DNA from: Pseudomonadota bacterium
GTDB lineage: Bacteria; Pseudomonadota; Alphaproteobacteria; Sphingomonadales; Sphingomonadaceae
Direction of reading: 5' to 3'
Assembly: GCA_021847605.1 (NCBI GenBank)
Contig: JAJZQN010000009.1
Coordinates: 59,712 to 123,711, forward strand
DNA length: 64,000 bases
Shown here piece after piece: positions 8,900 through 18,288 of the stretch. The notes below the pieces were generated by a model. The model saw only the letters and a program-made list of their open reading frames with translations, was not told the origin of the DNA and made no database searches. Each line of letters opens with the position of its first letter. Position 1 is the first letter of the stretch. The position numbers and the translations under genes were made by a program.

Positions 8900-9968
8900 T
8901 AAAGGGCGGCTGATCGCCCCCGGCCTCTCCATTTTCCAGTCTCTGACGCCCACGCACCAGCGCTTCGGGCATCTCATTGCGCAAAAATGTCAGCATCGCT
9001 TCGCGCACTTCGCAACGCAGGTCGAACGCAATCCCCGCATTACGGGCCGACAACAGGCCGCGCAATTCCAGCGCGTCGGCGCGATGATCCGTCACCTGCA
9101 ATATCGCGACCCGTCCGTCCCACCGCGCGTTGGCCTTGGTCGCCTCGACGAATTTCGTGCGTAACCGCTCTATATCGGCAGTGGGGTCGACATAGAGGAA
9201 CACCGTACCCAACAGGTCCGACGTCTTCGTGGTCCAGTTCTGAAAAGGCTTCTCCAGGAAATAGGATACCGGCACCACCATGCGCCGATCATCCCAGATA
9301 CGCACGATGACATAGGTCAGCCGGATTTCCTCGATACGGCCCCACTCACCCTCAATAATCACCACATCATCCAATCGGATAGGCTCTGAAAAAGCCATCT
9401 GAATACCGGCAATCAGATTCTTGAGCGCCGGTTGCGCCGCAGCACCGACCGCAAGCGCGGCCAGCCCAGCCGATGCCATCAACGACACGCCGATCGTCCG
9501 CACCCCAGGAATGGCAATCAACATCATCGCGATCACCAGAAAGCCGACGATGCACTGGCATATGCGATAGAGAATGCTGATCTTGGTACGTTGCCGCCGG
9601 GCTTTCAGATTATCCTCGACACTGATGTCGGCCCGGTCCTCCAGCATCGCTTTGCCAGCGCGCATGACGCGGAAAATCAACCAGCCGACCAGCAGCGCAA
9701 AGATCATCCGCGCACCAATAGACCATATCGCCTCTATCCGCGGTCCCATCTCGATCGAATTGAGGCCAGCGCCCAGCGCCAGCAGAACCACCAGCCATCG
9801 GGTCGGCTGGAATATGGCCGGCAACAATACCGGCTCGATCCTTGCGCGACGCACCACACGCAACGCGATCCAGTAGAGCGCCCAGTGAATGACGAAGGCG
9901 ACGGCCACCGACAGCGCGATCGAAAGCGCGGCCATCGGCGTGATATGGTTCAGGCTGATGTCGGACAT
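8871..9968 (-). CDS. MscS-family mechanosensitive ion channel
   Basis: 365 residues. About four transmembrane segments come first, then the MscS pore helix and beta domain: MASAGLAALAVGAAAQPALK, NLIAGIQMAFSEPIRLDDVV, EGEWGRIEEI and VPVSYFLEKPFQNWT. It lies in the inner membrane and would gate under membrane tension to relieve osmotic shock. ATG 9968 (MSDISLNHIT) is chosen; the frame runs 138 bases further but with an Arg-rich, non-membrane leader. The gene is downstream of recG on the same strand, 83 bases away. Confidence 0.92.
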   Translation of the reverse strand: MSDISLNHITPMAALSIALSVAVAFVIHWALYWIALRVVRRARIEPVLLPAIFQPTRWLVVLLALGAGLNSIEMGPRIEAIWSIGARMIFALLVGWLIFRVMRAGKAMLEDRADISVEDNLKARRQRTKISILYRICQCIVGFLVIAMMLIAIPGVRTIGVSLMASAGLAALAVGAAAQPALKNLIAGIQMAFSEPIRLDDVVIIEGEWGRIEEIRLTYVIVRIWDDRRMVVPVSYFLEKPFQNWTTKTSDLLGTVFLYVDPTADIERLRTKFVEATKANARWDGRVAILQVTDHRADALELRGLLSARNAGIAFDLRCEVREAMLTFLRNEMPEALVRGRQRLENGEAGGDQPPFITRPSDAAG

Positions 9969-10051
9969 GGCTGGGCAACGCAGCCCGGCGCGATTTTGTT
10001 TCGCAGGTGCAGCGTAAACTCGTCCTACGGACAGAACCGTTGAACAAACCC

Positions 10052-12115
10052 TTATCCGCCTCTCAGCAACCCCACCGCTGCGTCCTTCTCGAACAGATAG
10101 AGGCATGTGCGCGCCGCCTGCCCTCGCGCACTATCCAGTCCGCCGTCCCGCTCGATCAGCAGGCTCGCATCGTCCCGCGCCGCATCCACCAGCGCCGCCA
10201 CATGCTCTGGCGTTGCTACCTTCAGTTCCGCCTCGCCCGACTGCCGCGTCCCCAGAACCTCGCCCGCGCCGCGCAGTTTCAGATCTTCTTCGGCGATGCG
10301 GAACCCGTCATTCGTCTCCCGCATCAGCGCCAGCCTTGCCCGCGATGTCTCACCCAAGGCATTGCCACGGATCAGCAAACATACTGACGCCTTGTCGCCG
10401 CGCCCCACGCGCCCGCGCAACTGATGCAACTGGGCTAAGCCGAAACGCTCTGCCCCTTCTATGATGATCAGGCTGCTATTGGGTACATCGACGCCCACTT
10501 CGATCACCGTCGTCGCCACCAATATCTGCGTGCGATTGGCGGCGAAGGCCTCCATCGCCGCATCCTTCTCCGGCCCTTTCATGCGTCCGTGGACAAGGCC
10601 CACGCGCTCACCGAAGCGCAACTTCAGCGACTCCGCCCGCGCCTCTGCCGCCGCCTGATCGCTCTTCTCGCTTTCCTCGACCAGCGGGCATACCCAATAG
10701 GCCTGCCCACCACCCTCGACGTGGCGGGCCAGCGCATCGACCACTTCGTCCAGTCGATTGGCTGACATGACGACGGTCTGGATCGGCTGGCGCCCCGGCG
10801 GCATCTCGTCCAGCCGCGACACCTCCATCTCGCCATAATAGGTCAGCGTCAGCGTGCGGGGGATCGGCGTCGCCGTCATCACCAGCAGATGCGGGGAGCG
10901 TTCCGCCTTGCTCGCCAGCATCATGCGCTGCGCCACGCCGAACCGATGCTGTTCGTCGATCACCGCGATGCCCAGCGCCTTATATTGCACCGCCTCCTGA
11001 AAAATGGCGTGGGTGCCGACGAGAATGTCGATGCTGCCATCGGCCAGCCCCATCAGGGTCGCCTCACGCACCTTGCCCTTTTCGCGACCCGTCAGGATCG
11101 CGATTTCGACCGGCAGGCCCGACATCATCTTGCGCAGCGTCTCATAATGTTGCCGCGCCAATATCTCGGTCGGCGCCAGCATCGCGCCCTGCATCCCGGC
11201 CTCGACCGCGTTGAGCAGCGCCATCAGTGCGACCAGCGTCTTGCCCGATCCGACATCCCCCTGAAGTAAGCGCAGCATCGGCGTCGCTTGCGCCATGTCG
11301 CCCTCAATCTCGCCGATCGACCGCCGCTGCGCACCCGTCGGCGCAAAGGGCAGTTTCAGCATATCGCGCAGCCGCCCGTCGCCCTGGATCGGCACGCCCC
11401 GCCGCCGCCGCGACGATTGCCGCACCAGCATCAGCGCCAGTTGGCCTGCAAAAATCTCGTCATAGGCCAGCCGTTCGCGCGCCTTGGTATCGGACGGATC
11501 GGCATGGACACGGGCCAGCGCCTCGCGCCAGAGTGGCCACTCCTTGCGCGCCATCAGACTCGGCTCGATCCACTCGGTCAATTCAGGCGCCCGTTCCAGC
11601 GCCTGCGCTGCTATGTCGCGCATCCGGTTGTTGGTCAGCCCCTCGGACAGACCATAGACCGACTCGCGCGCCGGCACCGTCGCTGCGTCCTCGGGCGGCA
11701 GCACATAGTCGGGATGCACTATCTGAAGATTGTCGCCATAGGCCTCCAGCTTGCCCGACACGAATTTCGGTTCGCCCAGCGGCAACAGCTTGCGCGGCCA
11801 AGCGCTGTTCTTCCCGAAATAGACGAGGGACACGGCATTGCCCCGCCCGTCGACCGCCTGCACGCGAAAGGGCGCACGGGCGCTGCCGCTGGCGCGATAA
11901 TCGACCGGAGTCAGCATCGTCCCGATCACCCGACCCGCATCCGCCATATCCAGTTCGTCGGTCAGGTGCCGGTCGACCCAACTGACCGGGATATGAAAGA
12001 CGACATCGACCGCACGCGCCAGCCCCAGTCGCTCCAGCGGACGGGACAGTGCGGGACCAATCCCCTTGAACAGGGATATTTCGGCAAAGAGCGGATTGAG
12101 AATATCGGGTCGCAT
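10052..12115 (-). CDS. recG: ATP-dependent DNA helicase RecG
   Basis: 687 residues. RecG remodels stalled replication forks and branched DNA. The N-terminal wedge/OB region (FKGIGPALSRPLERLGL) is followed by a superfamily 2 motor: LLQGDVGSGKTLVALMALL (Walker A), VIDEQHRFGVAQ (Walker B), VMTATPIPRTL (motif III) and LRGRVGRGDK (motif VI). Length is normal for the family. The start at 12115 (MRPDILNPLF) is preferred over an ATG 42 bases upstream. It is divergent from sdhE-mfd. Confidence 0.97.
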   Translation of the reverse strand: MRPDILNPLFAEISLFKGIGPALSRPLERLGLARAVDVVFHIPVSWVDRHLTDELDMADAGRVIGTMLTPVDYRASGSARAPFRVQAVDGRGNAVSLVYFGKNSAWPRKLLPLGEPKFVSGKLEAYGDNLQIVHPDYVLPPEDAATVPARESVYGLSEGLTNNRMRDIAAQALERAPELTEWIEPSLMARKEWPLWREALARVHADPSDTKARERLAYDEIFAGQLALMLVRQSSRRRRGVPIQGDGRLRDMLKLPFAPTGAQRRSIGEIEGDMAQATPMLRLLQGDVGSGKTLVALMALLNAVEAGMQGAMLAPTEILARQHYETLRKMMSGLPVEIAILTGREKGKVREATLMGLADGSIDILVGTHAIFQEAVQYKALGIAVIDEQHRFGVAQRMMLASKAERSPHLLVMTATPIPRTLTLTYYGEMEVSRLDEMPPGRQPIQTVVMSANRLDEVVDALARHVEGGGQAYWVCPLVEESEKSDQAAAEARAESLKLRFGERVGLVHGRMKGPEKDAAMEAFAANRTQILVATTVIEVGVDVPNSSLIIIEGAERFGLAQLHQLRGRVGRGDKASVCLLIRGNALGETSRARLALMRETNDGFRIAEEDLKLRGAGEVLGTRQSGEAELKVATPEHVAALVDAARDDASLLIERDGGLDSARGQAARTCLYLFEKDAAVGLLRGG

Positions 12116-12202
12116 GGCTATCTGAGCCGCTCTATAGCAGCCGGAACGGTCCTTCAAATACCTGATCGGCGGGTTGCGCCATGCCCGTTAAAGGAACAAA
12201 TT

Positions 12203-12466
12203 GTGAACGACAATCCCCAGATGCGCCGCCTCCAATTCCGGGCCTGGCATCGCGGCACGCGCGAATCGGACTATACCGTCGGCGGCTTCTTCGACCGTTA
12301 TCACGCGGAATGGACTGCCGAAGAGATCGACTGGTTCGAACGGTTCATGGAAGAACAGGATGCCGACATCATCGGCTGGGCGCTGGGCACCATCCCCGTG
12401 CCGGACGAATGGAAAGGCCCGATGATGGACAAGTTCCTCAAACTCGATTTCGTGAAGATCGTCTGA
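12203..12466 (+). CDS. sdhE: Succinate dehydrogenase assembly factor SdhE (FAD assembly factor)
   Basis: 87 residues from a GTG start preceded by AAAGGAAC. SdhE promotes covalent flavinylation of SdhA. The family core is visible: RRLQFRAWHRGTRESDYTVG (the RGxxE motif appears as RGTRES), then EIDWFERFMEEQDADIIGW. No in-frame ATG gives the right N-terminus, so GTG 12203 is chosen. mfd starts 11 bases after the stop, so the two genes are probably co-transcribed, as is common in alphaproteobacteria. Confidence 0.92.
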   Translation: MNDNPQMRRLQFRAWHRGTRESDYTVGGFFDRYHAEWTAEEIDWFERFMEEQDADIIGWALGTIPVPDEWKGPMMDKFLKLDFVKIV

Positions 12467-12476
12467 CATCATCATC

Positions 12477-15400
12477 ATGACCGATCTCCAGAAAATCCTG
12501 AGGGCGAAGGCACCGCTTACCCTGTCGGGTGTTCCCGCCGGTTTTCAGCCCTGGCTGCTGGCCGACATCGCCCGCGCCGCGGGCGCTGCGAATGGCCGTG
12601 CCGTCTTCATCGCGTCCGACGAGCAATTGATGCGCGCGGTCGCGGACACAGCGCATTATTTCGCGCCAGAGATCGAGATTATCGAAATCCCCGCCTGGGA
12701 CTGTCTGCCCTACGACCGCGCCAGCCCATCGCTGCGCGCAGCATCCGCGCGCCTCGCGGGTCTCTATGCCTTGCAGGCCAAGCCCAAAGGCCCGCAACTG
12801 GTCGTCACCACGCTGGCGGCCATGACCCAGCGTACCCTGACGCCCTTCCGTGTTCGCCAGCTTGTCGCCAAACTCGCGCCCAAGGAACGCATCGCAATCC
12901 AGAAGTTAGCCGAGATGCTCCAGTCGAACGGCTATGTCCGCACCGACACGGTGCATGATCGGGGCGAGTTCGCCATTCGCGGTGGCATCGTCGATCTGTT
13001 TCCGGGCGGCGAGGAACAGCCGCTGCGCCTCGACTTTTTCGGCGACGAGATCGAAACCGTCCGCCGCTTCGACCCGTCCGATCAGCGCACGACCGGCAGC
13101 GTGGACGGTTTCACCCTGCTCCCCGCCTCCGAAGCCCTGCTCGACGAAGACACCATCAAGCGCTTCCGTGGCCGCTATCGCGAGACATTCGGCGCGACCG
13201 CAACCGGCGATCCGCTCTATCAGGCGGTCAGCGACGGCCGCCGCCTCGCTGGCATGGAACATTGGCTGCCGCTATTCGAAGAGCGCCTTGTCCCCCTGAC
13301 CGATCATCTGGGCGAAGATGCCGTCCTCATCCGCGACCCTGGCGTCGCGGGCGCGGCGGAAAGCCGGTTCGAGGCCATTCGCGATTATCACGCCAATCGC
13401 GTGCAGGCGAAATCCTCCGACCCCGGCTCCTACCGTCCGCTCAAGCCGGACGCCCTCTATCTCGACACCGCCGAATGGGATGCTGCCGTCGCGACCCTGC
13501 CCATGCACGGCACTACGCCGTTCCATGAACCGGAAAGCGCGACCGTCCTCGATTTCTCGGTCGACGGCCCTCGCGATTTCGCGCCCGAACGCGCGCAGAA
13601 CACGAACATTTACGAGGCTGTCGGCAAACATATCGCAGACCTGCGCCGCAGTAAGAAAAAGGTCGTCATCGCCAGCTACTCCGGTGGTGCGCGCGAACGC
13701 CTCTCCGGCCTGCTCGCCGACCATGGCGTGTCCCGCCTCGCCGCCGCCGACACCTGGCAGGAAGCGCTGGGCATCGCGGCCGGTGGCAGCGTAACCCTGA
13801 TGGTCCTTGGCCTCGACCATGGCTTCACCGCGCCCGACGTCGCCGTCCTCACCGAACAGGATATGCTGGGCGATCGCCTCGTCCGCCGCGCCAAGCGCAA
13901 GAAGAGCGCCGACGCCTTCCTTCAGGAACTCGCCACCCTCTCGCCCGGCGACTTGGTCGTCCATATGGACCATGGCATCGGCCGTTACGAAGGGCTGATG
14001 CAGATTCCGGTGGCGAAGGCGCCGCATGATTGCGTCGCCCTCTCTTATGCGGGCGGTGACAAGCTCTATGTCCCGGTCGAAAATCTCGAAGTTCTGTCCC
14101 GCTATGGCAGCGATAACGAAGGCGTAAGCCTCGACAAGCTGGGTGGCGAAGCCTGGCAGCGCCGCAAGGCCCGGATGAAGGAACGCATCCGCGAAATCGC
14201 GGGCGAACTCCTGAAAACCGCTGCCGAACGCGCCCTGCGCGCCGCCACCGTCGCCGAACCCGATGCCGCCGGCTATCCCGCCTTCGTCGACCGTTTCCCC
14301 TATCAGGAAACCGAGGATCAGGATCGCGCCATCAGCGATGTGGTCGAAGACCTTAGCGCAGGCCGCCCGATGGACCGCCTCGTCTGTGGCGACGTGGGCT
14401 TCGGCAAAACGGAAGTAGCCCTTCGCGCCGCCTTCGTCGCGGCGATGGCGGGGATGCAGGTCGTGGTCATCTGCCCCACCACCCTGCTCGCGCGCCAGCA
14501 CCACATGAATTTCGAAGAGCGCTTTCGCGGCTTTCCCGTGAACATCGGCCGCCTCTCCCGCCTTGTGCCCGATAAGGAAGCCAAAGCGACGAAGGCAGGT
14601 CTTGCCGACGGCACCATCGACATCGTGGTCGGCACCCACGCGCTGCTGGCCAAGGGGCTGGAATTCAAGCGTCTCGGCCTCGTCATCGTGGACGAGGAGC
14701 AGCGTTTCGGCGTTACCCACAAGGAACGGCTGAAGTCGCTAAAGACTGATGTTCATGTCCTGACGCTGACTGCAACGCCGATCCCGCGCACGCTCCAGAT
14801 GGCGATGTCGGGCCTGCGCGAACTCTCCGTCATTCAGACCCCGCCGGTCGATCGCCTCGCGGTCCGCACCTACATCATGCCATGGGACGGTGTGGTGATC
14901 CGCGAAGCATTGCTGCGCGAACATTATCGCGGCGGCCAGAGCTTCTTCGTCGTGCCGCGCATCTCCGACCTCACCGAAGTCGAGGAGTTTCTGCGTACCG
15001 AAGTCCCCGAAATCAAACCCATCGTTGCCCATGGTCAGATGTCGGCCACCGATGTCGAAGAACGCATGTCCGCCTTCTACGACAAGCGCTATGACGTGCT
15101 GCTCTCCACCACCATCGTGGAATCAGGCCTCGATATTCCCAGCGCCAACACGCTGATCATCCATCGCGCGGACCGCTTCGGCCTGGCCCAGCTTTACCAG
15201 CTTCGCGGTCGCGTGGGACGCTCAAAAACGCGCGCCTATGCCTATTTCACCACACCCGCCAACCGCATCATCACCGAAACGGCGGAAAAGCGGCTCAAGG
15301 TTCTCTCTGATCTCGACACGCTGGGCGCAGGCTTCCAACTCGCCAGCCACGATCTCGACATTCGCGGCGCGGGCAACCTCGTCGGCGACGAACAGTCGGG

Positions 15401-15950
15401 CCATATCAAGGAAGTCGGGTTCGAACTCTACCAGTCGATGCTGGAAGACGCGATCATGGATGCCAAGGCTGGCGGGGTGGGTATCGAGCGGCGCAGCGAC
15501 AGCTTCTCGCCCCAGATCACAGTCGATGCGCCTATTCTGATCCCCGACGATTATGTGCCCGATCTTGACCTGCGCATGGGCCTGTATCGCCGCATCAACG
15601 AGCTTGAAGATCGTCAGGGACTGGAGGCCTTCGCCGCAGAACTGATCGACCGTTTCGGCAAGCTGCCGCTGCCCACGCAAAACCTGCTCAAGATCATCGA
15701 GATCAAGCAGAATTGCATGACTGCCAACATCGCGAAAATCGATGTGGGTCCAAAGGGTGCGCTCGTCAGCTTCTTCGAGGATCGCTTCCCCAAACCCGCC
15801 AACCTTGTCGCCTATATCCAGAAACTCAACGGCGTCGCGCGCCTGCGCCCGGACAGCAAAATCGTCGTGGAACGCGCCTGGGCCGATCCGCAATCCCGCC
15901 TCAACGGCGCGCTGCAATTGTCGAAGGGGCTGGCGAAGGCGGCGGGTTGA
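12477..15950 (+). CDS. mfd: Transcription-repair coupling factor Mfd
   Basis: 1157 residues. Mfd removes RNA polymerase stalled at lesions and recruits UvrA. Domain order: a UvrB-like N-terminal module (GEFAIRGGIVDLFPGG near residue 160), the RNA-polymerase-interacting domain (GDLVVHMDHGIGRYEGLMQI, about 490-510), a RecG-like translocase motor with CGDVGFGKTEVALRA and IVDEEQRFGVTHKERL, the TRG/motif VI region QLRGRVGRSK, and a C-terminal TRCF domain (DDYVPDLDLRMGLYRRI). Length is normal. It follows sdhE closely on the same strand. Confidence 0.97.
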   Translation: MTDLQKILRAKAPLTLSGVPAGFQPWLLADIARAAGAANGRAVFIASDEQLMRAVADTAHYFAPEIEIIEIPAWDCLPYDRASPSLRAASARLAGLYALQAKPKGPQLVVTTLAAMTQRTLTPFRVRQLVAKLAPKERIAIQKLAEMLQSNGYVRTDTVHDRGEFAIRGGIVDLFPGGEEQPLRLDFFGDEIETVRRFDPSDQRTTGSVDGFTLLPASEALLDEDTIKRFRGRYRETFGATATGDPLYQAVSDGRRLAGMEHWLPLFEERLVPLTDHLGEDAVLIRDPGVAGAAESRFEAIRDYHANRVQAKSSDPGSYRPLKPDALYLDTAEWDAAVATLPMHGTTPFHEPESATVLDFSVDGPRDFAPERAQNTNIYEAVGKHIADLRRSKKKVVIASYSGGARERLSGLLADHGVSRLAAADTWQEALGIAAGGSVTLMVLGLDHGFTAPDVAVLTEQDMLGDRLVRRAKRKKSADAFLQELATLSPGDLVVHMDHGIGRYEGLMQIPVAKAPHDCVALSYAGGDKLYVPVENLEVLSRYGSDNEGVSLDKLGGEAWQRRKARMKERIREIAGELLKTAAERALRAATVAEPDAAGYPAFVDRFPYQETEDQDRAISDVVEDLSAGRPMDRLVCGDVGFGKTEVALRAAFVAAMAGMQVVVICPTTLLARQHHMNFEERFRGFPVNIGRLSRLVPDKEAKATKAGLADGTIDIVVGTHALLAKGLEFKRLGLVIVDEEQRFGVTHKERLKSLKTDVHVLTLTATPIPRTLQMAMSGLRELSVIQTPPVDRLAVRTYIMPWDGVVIREALLREHYRGGQSFFVVPRISDLTEVEEFLRTEVPEIKPIVAHGQMSATDVEERMSAFYDKRYDVLLSTTIVESGLDIPSANTLIIHRADRFGLAQLYQLRGRVGRSKTRAYAYFTTPANRIITETAEKRLKVLSDLDTLGAGFQLASHDLDIRGAGNLVGDEQSGHIKEVGFELYQSMLEDAIMDAKAGGVGIERRSDSFSPQITVDAPILIPDDYVPDLDLRMGLYRRINELEDRQGLEAFAAELIDRFGKLPLPTQNLLKIIEIKQNCMTANIAKIDVGPKGALVSFFEDRFPKPANLVAYIQKLNGVARLRPDSKIVVERAWADPQSRLNGALQLSKGLAKAAG

Positions 15951-15973
15951 GGCTGCTCGAATGAAGCACCCAA

Positions 15974-16102
15974 TAGAGCAGGATGAAATTGGGTTGAATC
16001 ACAAATATCCGTTCGTTTCGAGCGAAGTCGAGAAACGGCACGCTGATCGTTTCTCGACTTCGCTCGAAACGAACGGAACAATGCAAAATCATCAAACTTT
16101 AA
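15974..16102. repeat. Palindromic interspersed repeat, copy A
   Basis: A perfect 28-bp inverted repeat occupies 16009-16036 and 16049-16076 around a 12-base loop (ggcacgctgatc). It is built on the word gtttcgagcgaagtcgagaa. Flanks also match copy B (18160-18288): tagagca...gggttgaatcac on the left, caatgcaaaatcatcaaact on the right, so the repeat unit is about 128 bp. The rest of the 540-base stretch between mfd and the next gene (15951-16489) holds no gene I can support. Confidence 0.9.
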
Positions 16103-16489
16103 AGCACAAGGGGCATTTGGGACAGCACCGCCTGTCCTACTGGATATTTTTCTGACCTATCCTGTCGGATGGACAGCGCCACTTATCAAGCCCCTTCATC
16201 CCTGCCGTCGCCTGCCGGTCGCCCATCTGTTACGTGCGTGTCGCGCCACTGCGGCGTCAGTGGCGCGCACCTGTCGCCCAACGGAGGTTTTGCGGGCGCT
16301 TTCCGGGCGATTGGTGTTGGAACCCGCCTGCAATGTTGTGAACTTCACCTGTCGCGTCAGAACATCCGAAGCCCGACCTTCAAGTCGCCATTCTTTATCG
16401 ATCAGCAAACAACCAGCAACAGTGGAAACCTAAATTCGAATGGCTCGACCGAGGCATCAAAGCCCGGCGTTGCAAGCAGGAGAATGAAC

Positions 16490-16897
16490 ATGAGTCTGAT
16501 CATCGCACTCGCGGCGGCCGCCGCATCCCATAGCGTTTCCATCGAACATCACGGTCAACAGGTCGGCGCCACCTACGCCGCCCGGACCGAAATGCGCAGC
16601 AAGACTGTCGGCGCGAAGACCCCCAACCGCATGGATTCCCAGCGTTGTCAGTGGACCGCGACCATCGTCGTCGATCGCAAGCTCGACCATGGCCCGGCGC
16701 TGGCCCGCACCATCGCCACCGACAAGCGCTTTTCCGGCAGCGAAGCCGGTGCCTGCACGCCCGGTCGCAATTCTGGCGGACGTAACCTTGCCCAGCATCA
16801 GGAAAAGATAGAGGCCCATCTTGTCGCGGTGGCGCAGGCCGATCGTGCCCCTCTTCTTGCTGAACTGGACTCGGTACGTAATCTTGCTTCGAACTGA
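16490..16897 (+). CDS. Small exported hypothetical protein
   Basis: 135 residues starting at the second of two close ATGs (16484 and 16490); the AGGAG at 16478-16482 is better spaced for 16490. A short hydrophobic N-terminus (MSLIIALAAAAASHSVSI) may be a signal peptide. The rest has a cysteine pair (SQRCQWTAT, EAGACTPGR) and a helical C-terminus. The frame stays open upstream to 16169 but that part has no signal features. I do not recognise the family. The downstream porin-like gene overlaps its end, so the two form an operon. Confidence 0.6.
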   Translation: MSLIIALAAAAASHSVSIEHHGQQVGATYAARTEMRSKTVGAKTPNRMDSQRCQWTATIVVDRKLDHGPALARTIATDKRFSGSEAGACTPGRNSGGRNLAQHQEKIEAHLVAVAQADRAPLLAELDSVRNLASN

Positions 16898-17621
16898 TCA
16901 TTTCCATCGCCTGGCATGGCTGGGAGCGTTCCTGCTCGCCAGCCATGCCATTCCGGCCGCTGCCCAATATGCGTCCGCGCCCAGTTTCTCCTTCGAAGCC
17001 GCCAGCGACGAACGCCGCCGAGGCCTTGGCTGGAGCGACGGCGATCCGGTGCTGCGTGGCAGCGTTTCGGTCCCCATCGCCGAAGGGTTAAGCCTCGACG
17101 GTGCCGCGACTACGCTTTGGGGCAGCGATCGCCATGGCGGCGCTGATGCCGTACTGGACCTTGGTGCCACCTATGCAAAGCAGTTGGGTGGATTCCGGCT
17201 GACCGCTGAGGGCCGCTACCATCTGTTCCCCGGCGCCTCGCATCAGGGCTATGGAGAGGTTGGCGCCATTGCCGGCTTCACCCTTGGCCCGGCCAACGTC
17301 GATATGGGTGCGCGATACGCCCCACGCCAATCGGCCATCGGCGGCGACAATCTCTATCTGTCGGCGGCATCCGCCGTCAGCATTCCCGGTACGCCCTTCA
17401 CCCTGTCGGGGCATGTCGGCCGTTCATCCGGTGACGTCCGCGATCCACTGGCCGCTGCCCGCCTGCGCCCTGATGGCGCCTATTGGGATCATGGCGTCTC
17501 GCTCGACTGGTATCGCGGACGTTGGTCGGCAGGGCTGCGCTACGCCGATACGGACATCGACGCGCCCAGAAGCGCTCATGCTGGTGCCACCCTGATCGCG
17601 CGGGTGGGCCTCACGCTATAG
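16884..17621 (+). CDS. TorF family putative porin (Gcw_chp type)
   Basis: About 245 residues from TTG 16884, which gives a clean signal peptide (LRTDHFHRLAWLGAFLLASH, cleavage near AAAQ). An ATG at 16821 is in frame but would put an odd basic segment before the signal. The mature part has the family's opening ASDERRRGLGWSDGDPVLRG, then alternating beta strands (LDLGATYAKQLGGFRLTAEG, VDMGARYAP, YWDHGVSLDW) and a C-terminal aromatic-free strand ending VGLTL. It is likely an outer-membrane beta-barrel; the transported substrate is unknown. The start codon is the weakest point. Confidence 0.75.
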   Translation: MLRTDHFHRLAWLGAFLLASHAIPAAAQYASAPSFSFEAASDERRRGLGWSDGDPVLRGSVSVPIAEGLSLDGAATTLWGSDRHGGADAVLDLGATYAKQLGGFRLTAEGRYHLFPGASHQGYGEVGAIAGFTLGPANVDMGARYAPRQSAIGGDNLYLSAASAVSIPGTPFTLSGHVGRSSGDVRDPLAAARLRPDGAYWDHGVSLDWYRGRWSAGLRYADTDIDAPRSAHAGATLIARVGLTL

Positions 17622-17630
17622 TCATCCCGA

Positions 17631-17707
17631 CCCGTTCGCTTCGAGCGTAGTCGAGAAGCTGCGAGAACGGCCCTTCCCGTTTCTCGACTAGGCTCGAAAC
17701 GAACGGG
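17631..17707. repeat. Degenerate copy of the palindromic repeat
   Basis: Between the porin and MAPEG genes lies a related but diverged palindrome: left arm cccgttcgcttcgagcgtag, right arm ending ggctcgaaacgaacggg. The arms pair imperfectly and the loop is about 18 bases. The flanking sequences of copies A and B are absent. It may act as a transcription terminator between the two genes. Confidence 0.7.
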
Positions 17708-17766
17708 AATTCTATCCTGTCCAACCCTCGGCTGATTGGATACAAGCGCAACGGGAGGACATAATC

Positions 17767-18162
17767 ATGCCCGTGGAACTGACTATCATCGCCTGGGGCA
17801 TGATCCTGCTCCTCGTCCACATCTTTGCCGCCGCGCATGTGAAGACGAAACAATATGGCGCAAAATGGAATATGGGCGCACGGGACGAAAGCCTGCCGCC
17901 GCTCAATCCGCTTGCCGGCCGCCTCGCCCGCGCTCAGGCCAATTTCATGGAAACCCTGCCTATCGCCATCGTCGCGCTGATCGGCGTGGTGGTCGCAGGC
18001 CGTAGCAGCGAATGGACTGTGCTGGGCGGCTGGATCTGGCTGGCCGCACGGATCGTCTATCTGCCGCTCTATGCCGTCGGTGTTCCGGTCGTCCGCACCA
18101 TCATCTTTATGGCCAGCCTTGTCGGCCTGCTGATGGTGCTTCGCCCGCTACTCGGCCTCTAG
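17767..18162 (+). CDS. MAPEG family membrane protein
   Basis: 131 residues with four hydrophobic helices. The MAPEG hallmark is the polar stretch RLARAQANFMETLPIAIVAL after the first loop, matching the RxxxNxxE pattern of glutathione-linked membrane enzymes and their bacterial relatives. Later helices read LGGWIWLAARIVYLPLYAVG and TIIFMASLVGLLMVLRPLLG. CGGGAGGA before the ATG is a good ribosome site. Bacterial members of this branch are mostly uncharacterised. Confidence 0.85.
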   Translation: MPVELTIIAWGMILLLVHIFAAAHVKTKQYGAKWNMGARDESLPPLNPLAGRLARAQANFMETLPIAIVALIGVVVAGRSSEWTVLGGWIWLAARIVYLPLYAVGVPVVRTIIFMASLVGLLMVLRPLLGL

Positions 18163-18288
18163 AGCAGAATGAAAACGGGTTGAATCACGAATCTCCGTTC
18201 GTTTCGAGCGAAGTCGAGAAACGGTGCGCTGATCGTTTCTCGACTTCGCTCGAAACGAACGGAGCAATGCAAAATCATCAAACTCTAA
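18160..18288. repeat. Palindromic interspersed repeat, copy B
   Basis: Same unit as copy A: perfect 28-bp arms at 18195-18222 and 18235-18262, loop ggtgcgctgatc with one base changed, and conserved flanks on both sides. It begins at the stop codon of the MAPEG gene and its right edge includes the stop codon of the convergent GGDEF/EAL gene at 18285-18287. Copies A and B are in direct orientation 2.2 kb apart. Confidence 0.9.

Noticed and set aside
13272..14720. 482-codon minus-strand frame
   Set aside because: Antisense of mfd; high-GC codon use keeps the opposite frame open.
16169..16489. N-terminal extension of the small exported protein gene
   Set aside because: The region lacks a ribosome site and has no protein-like pattern; the signal-like start at 16490 has a good AGGAG.
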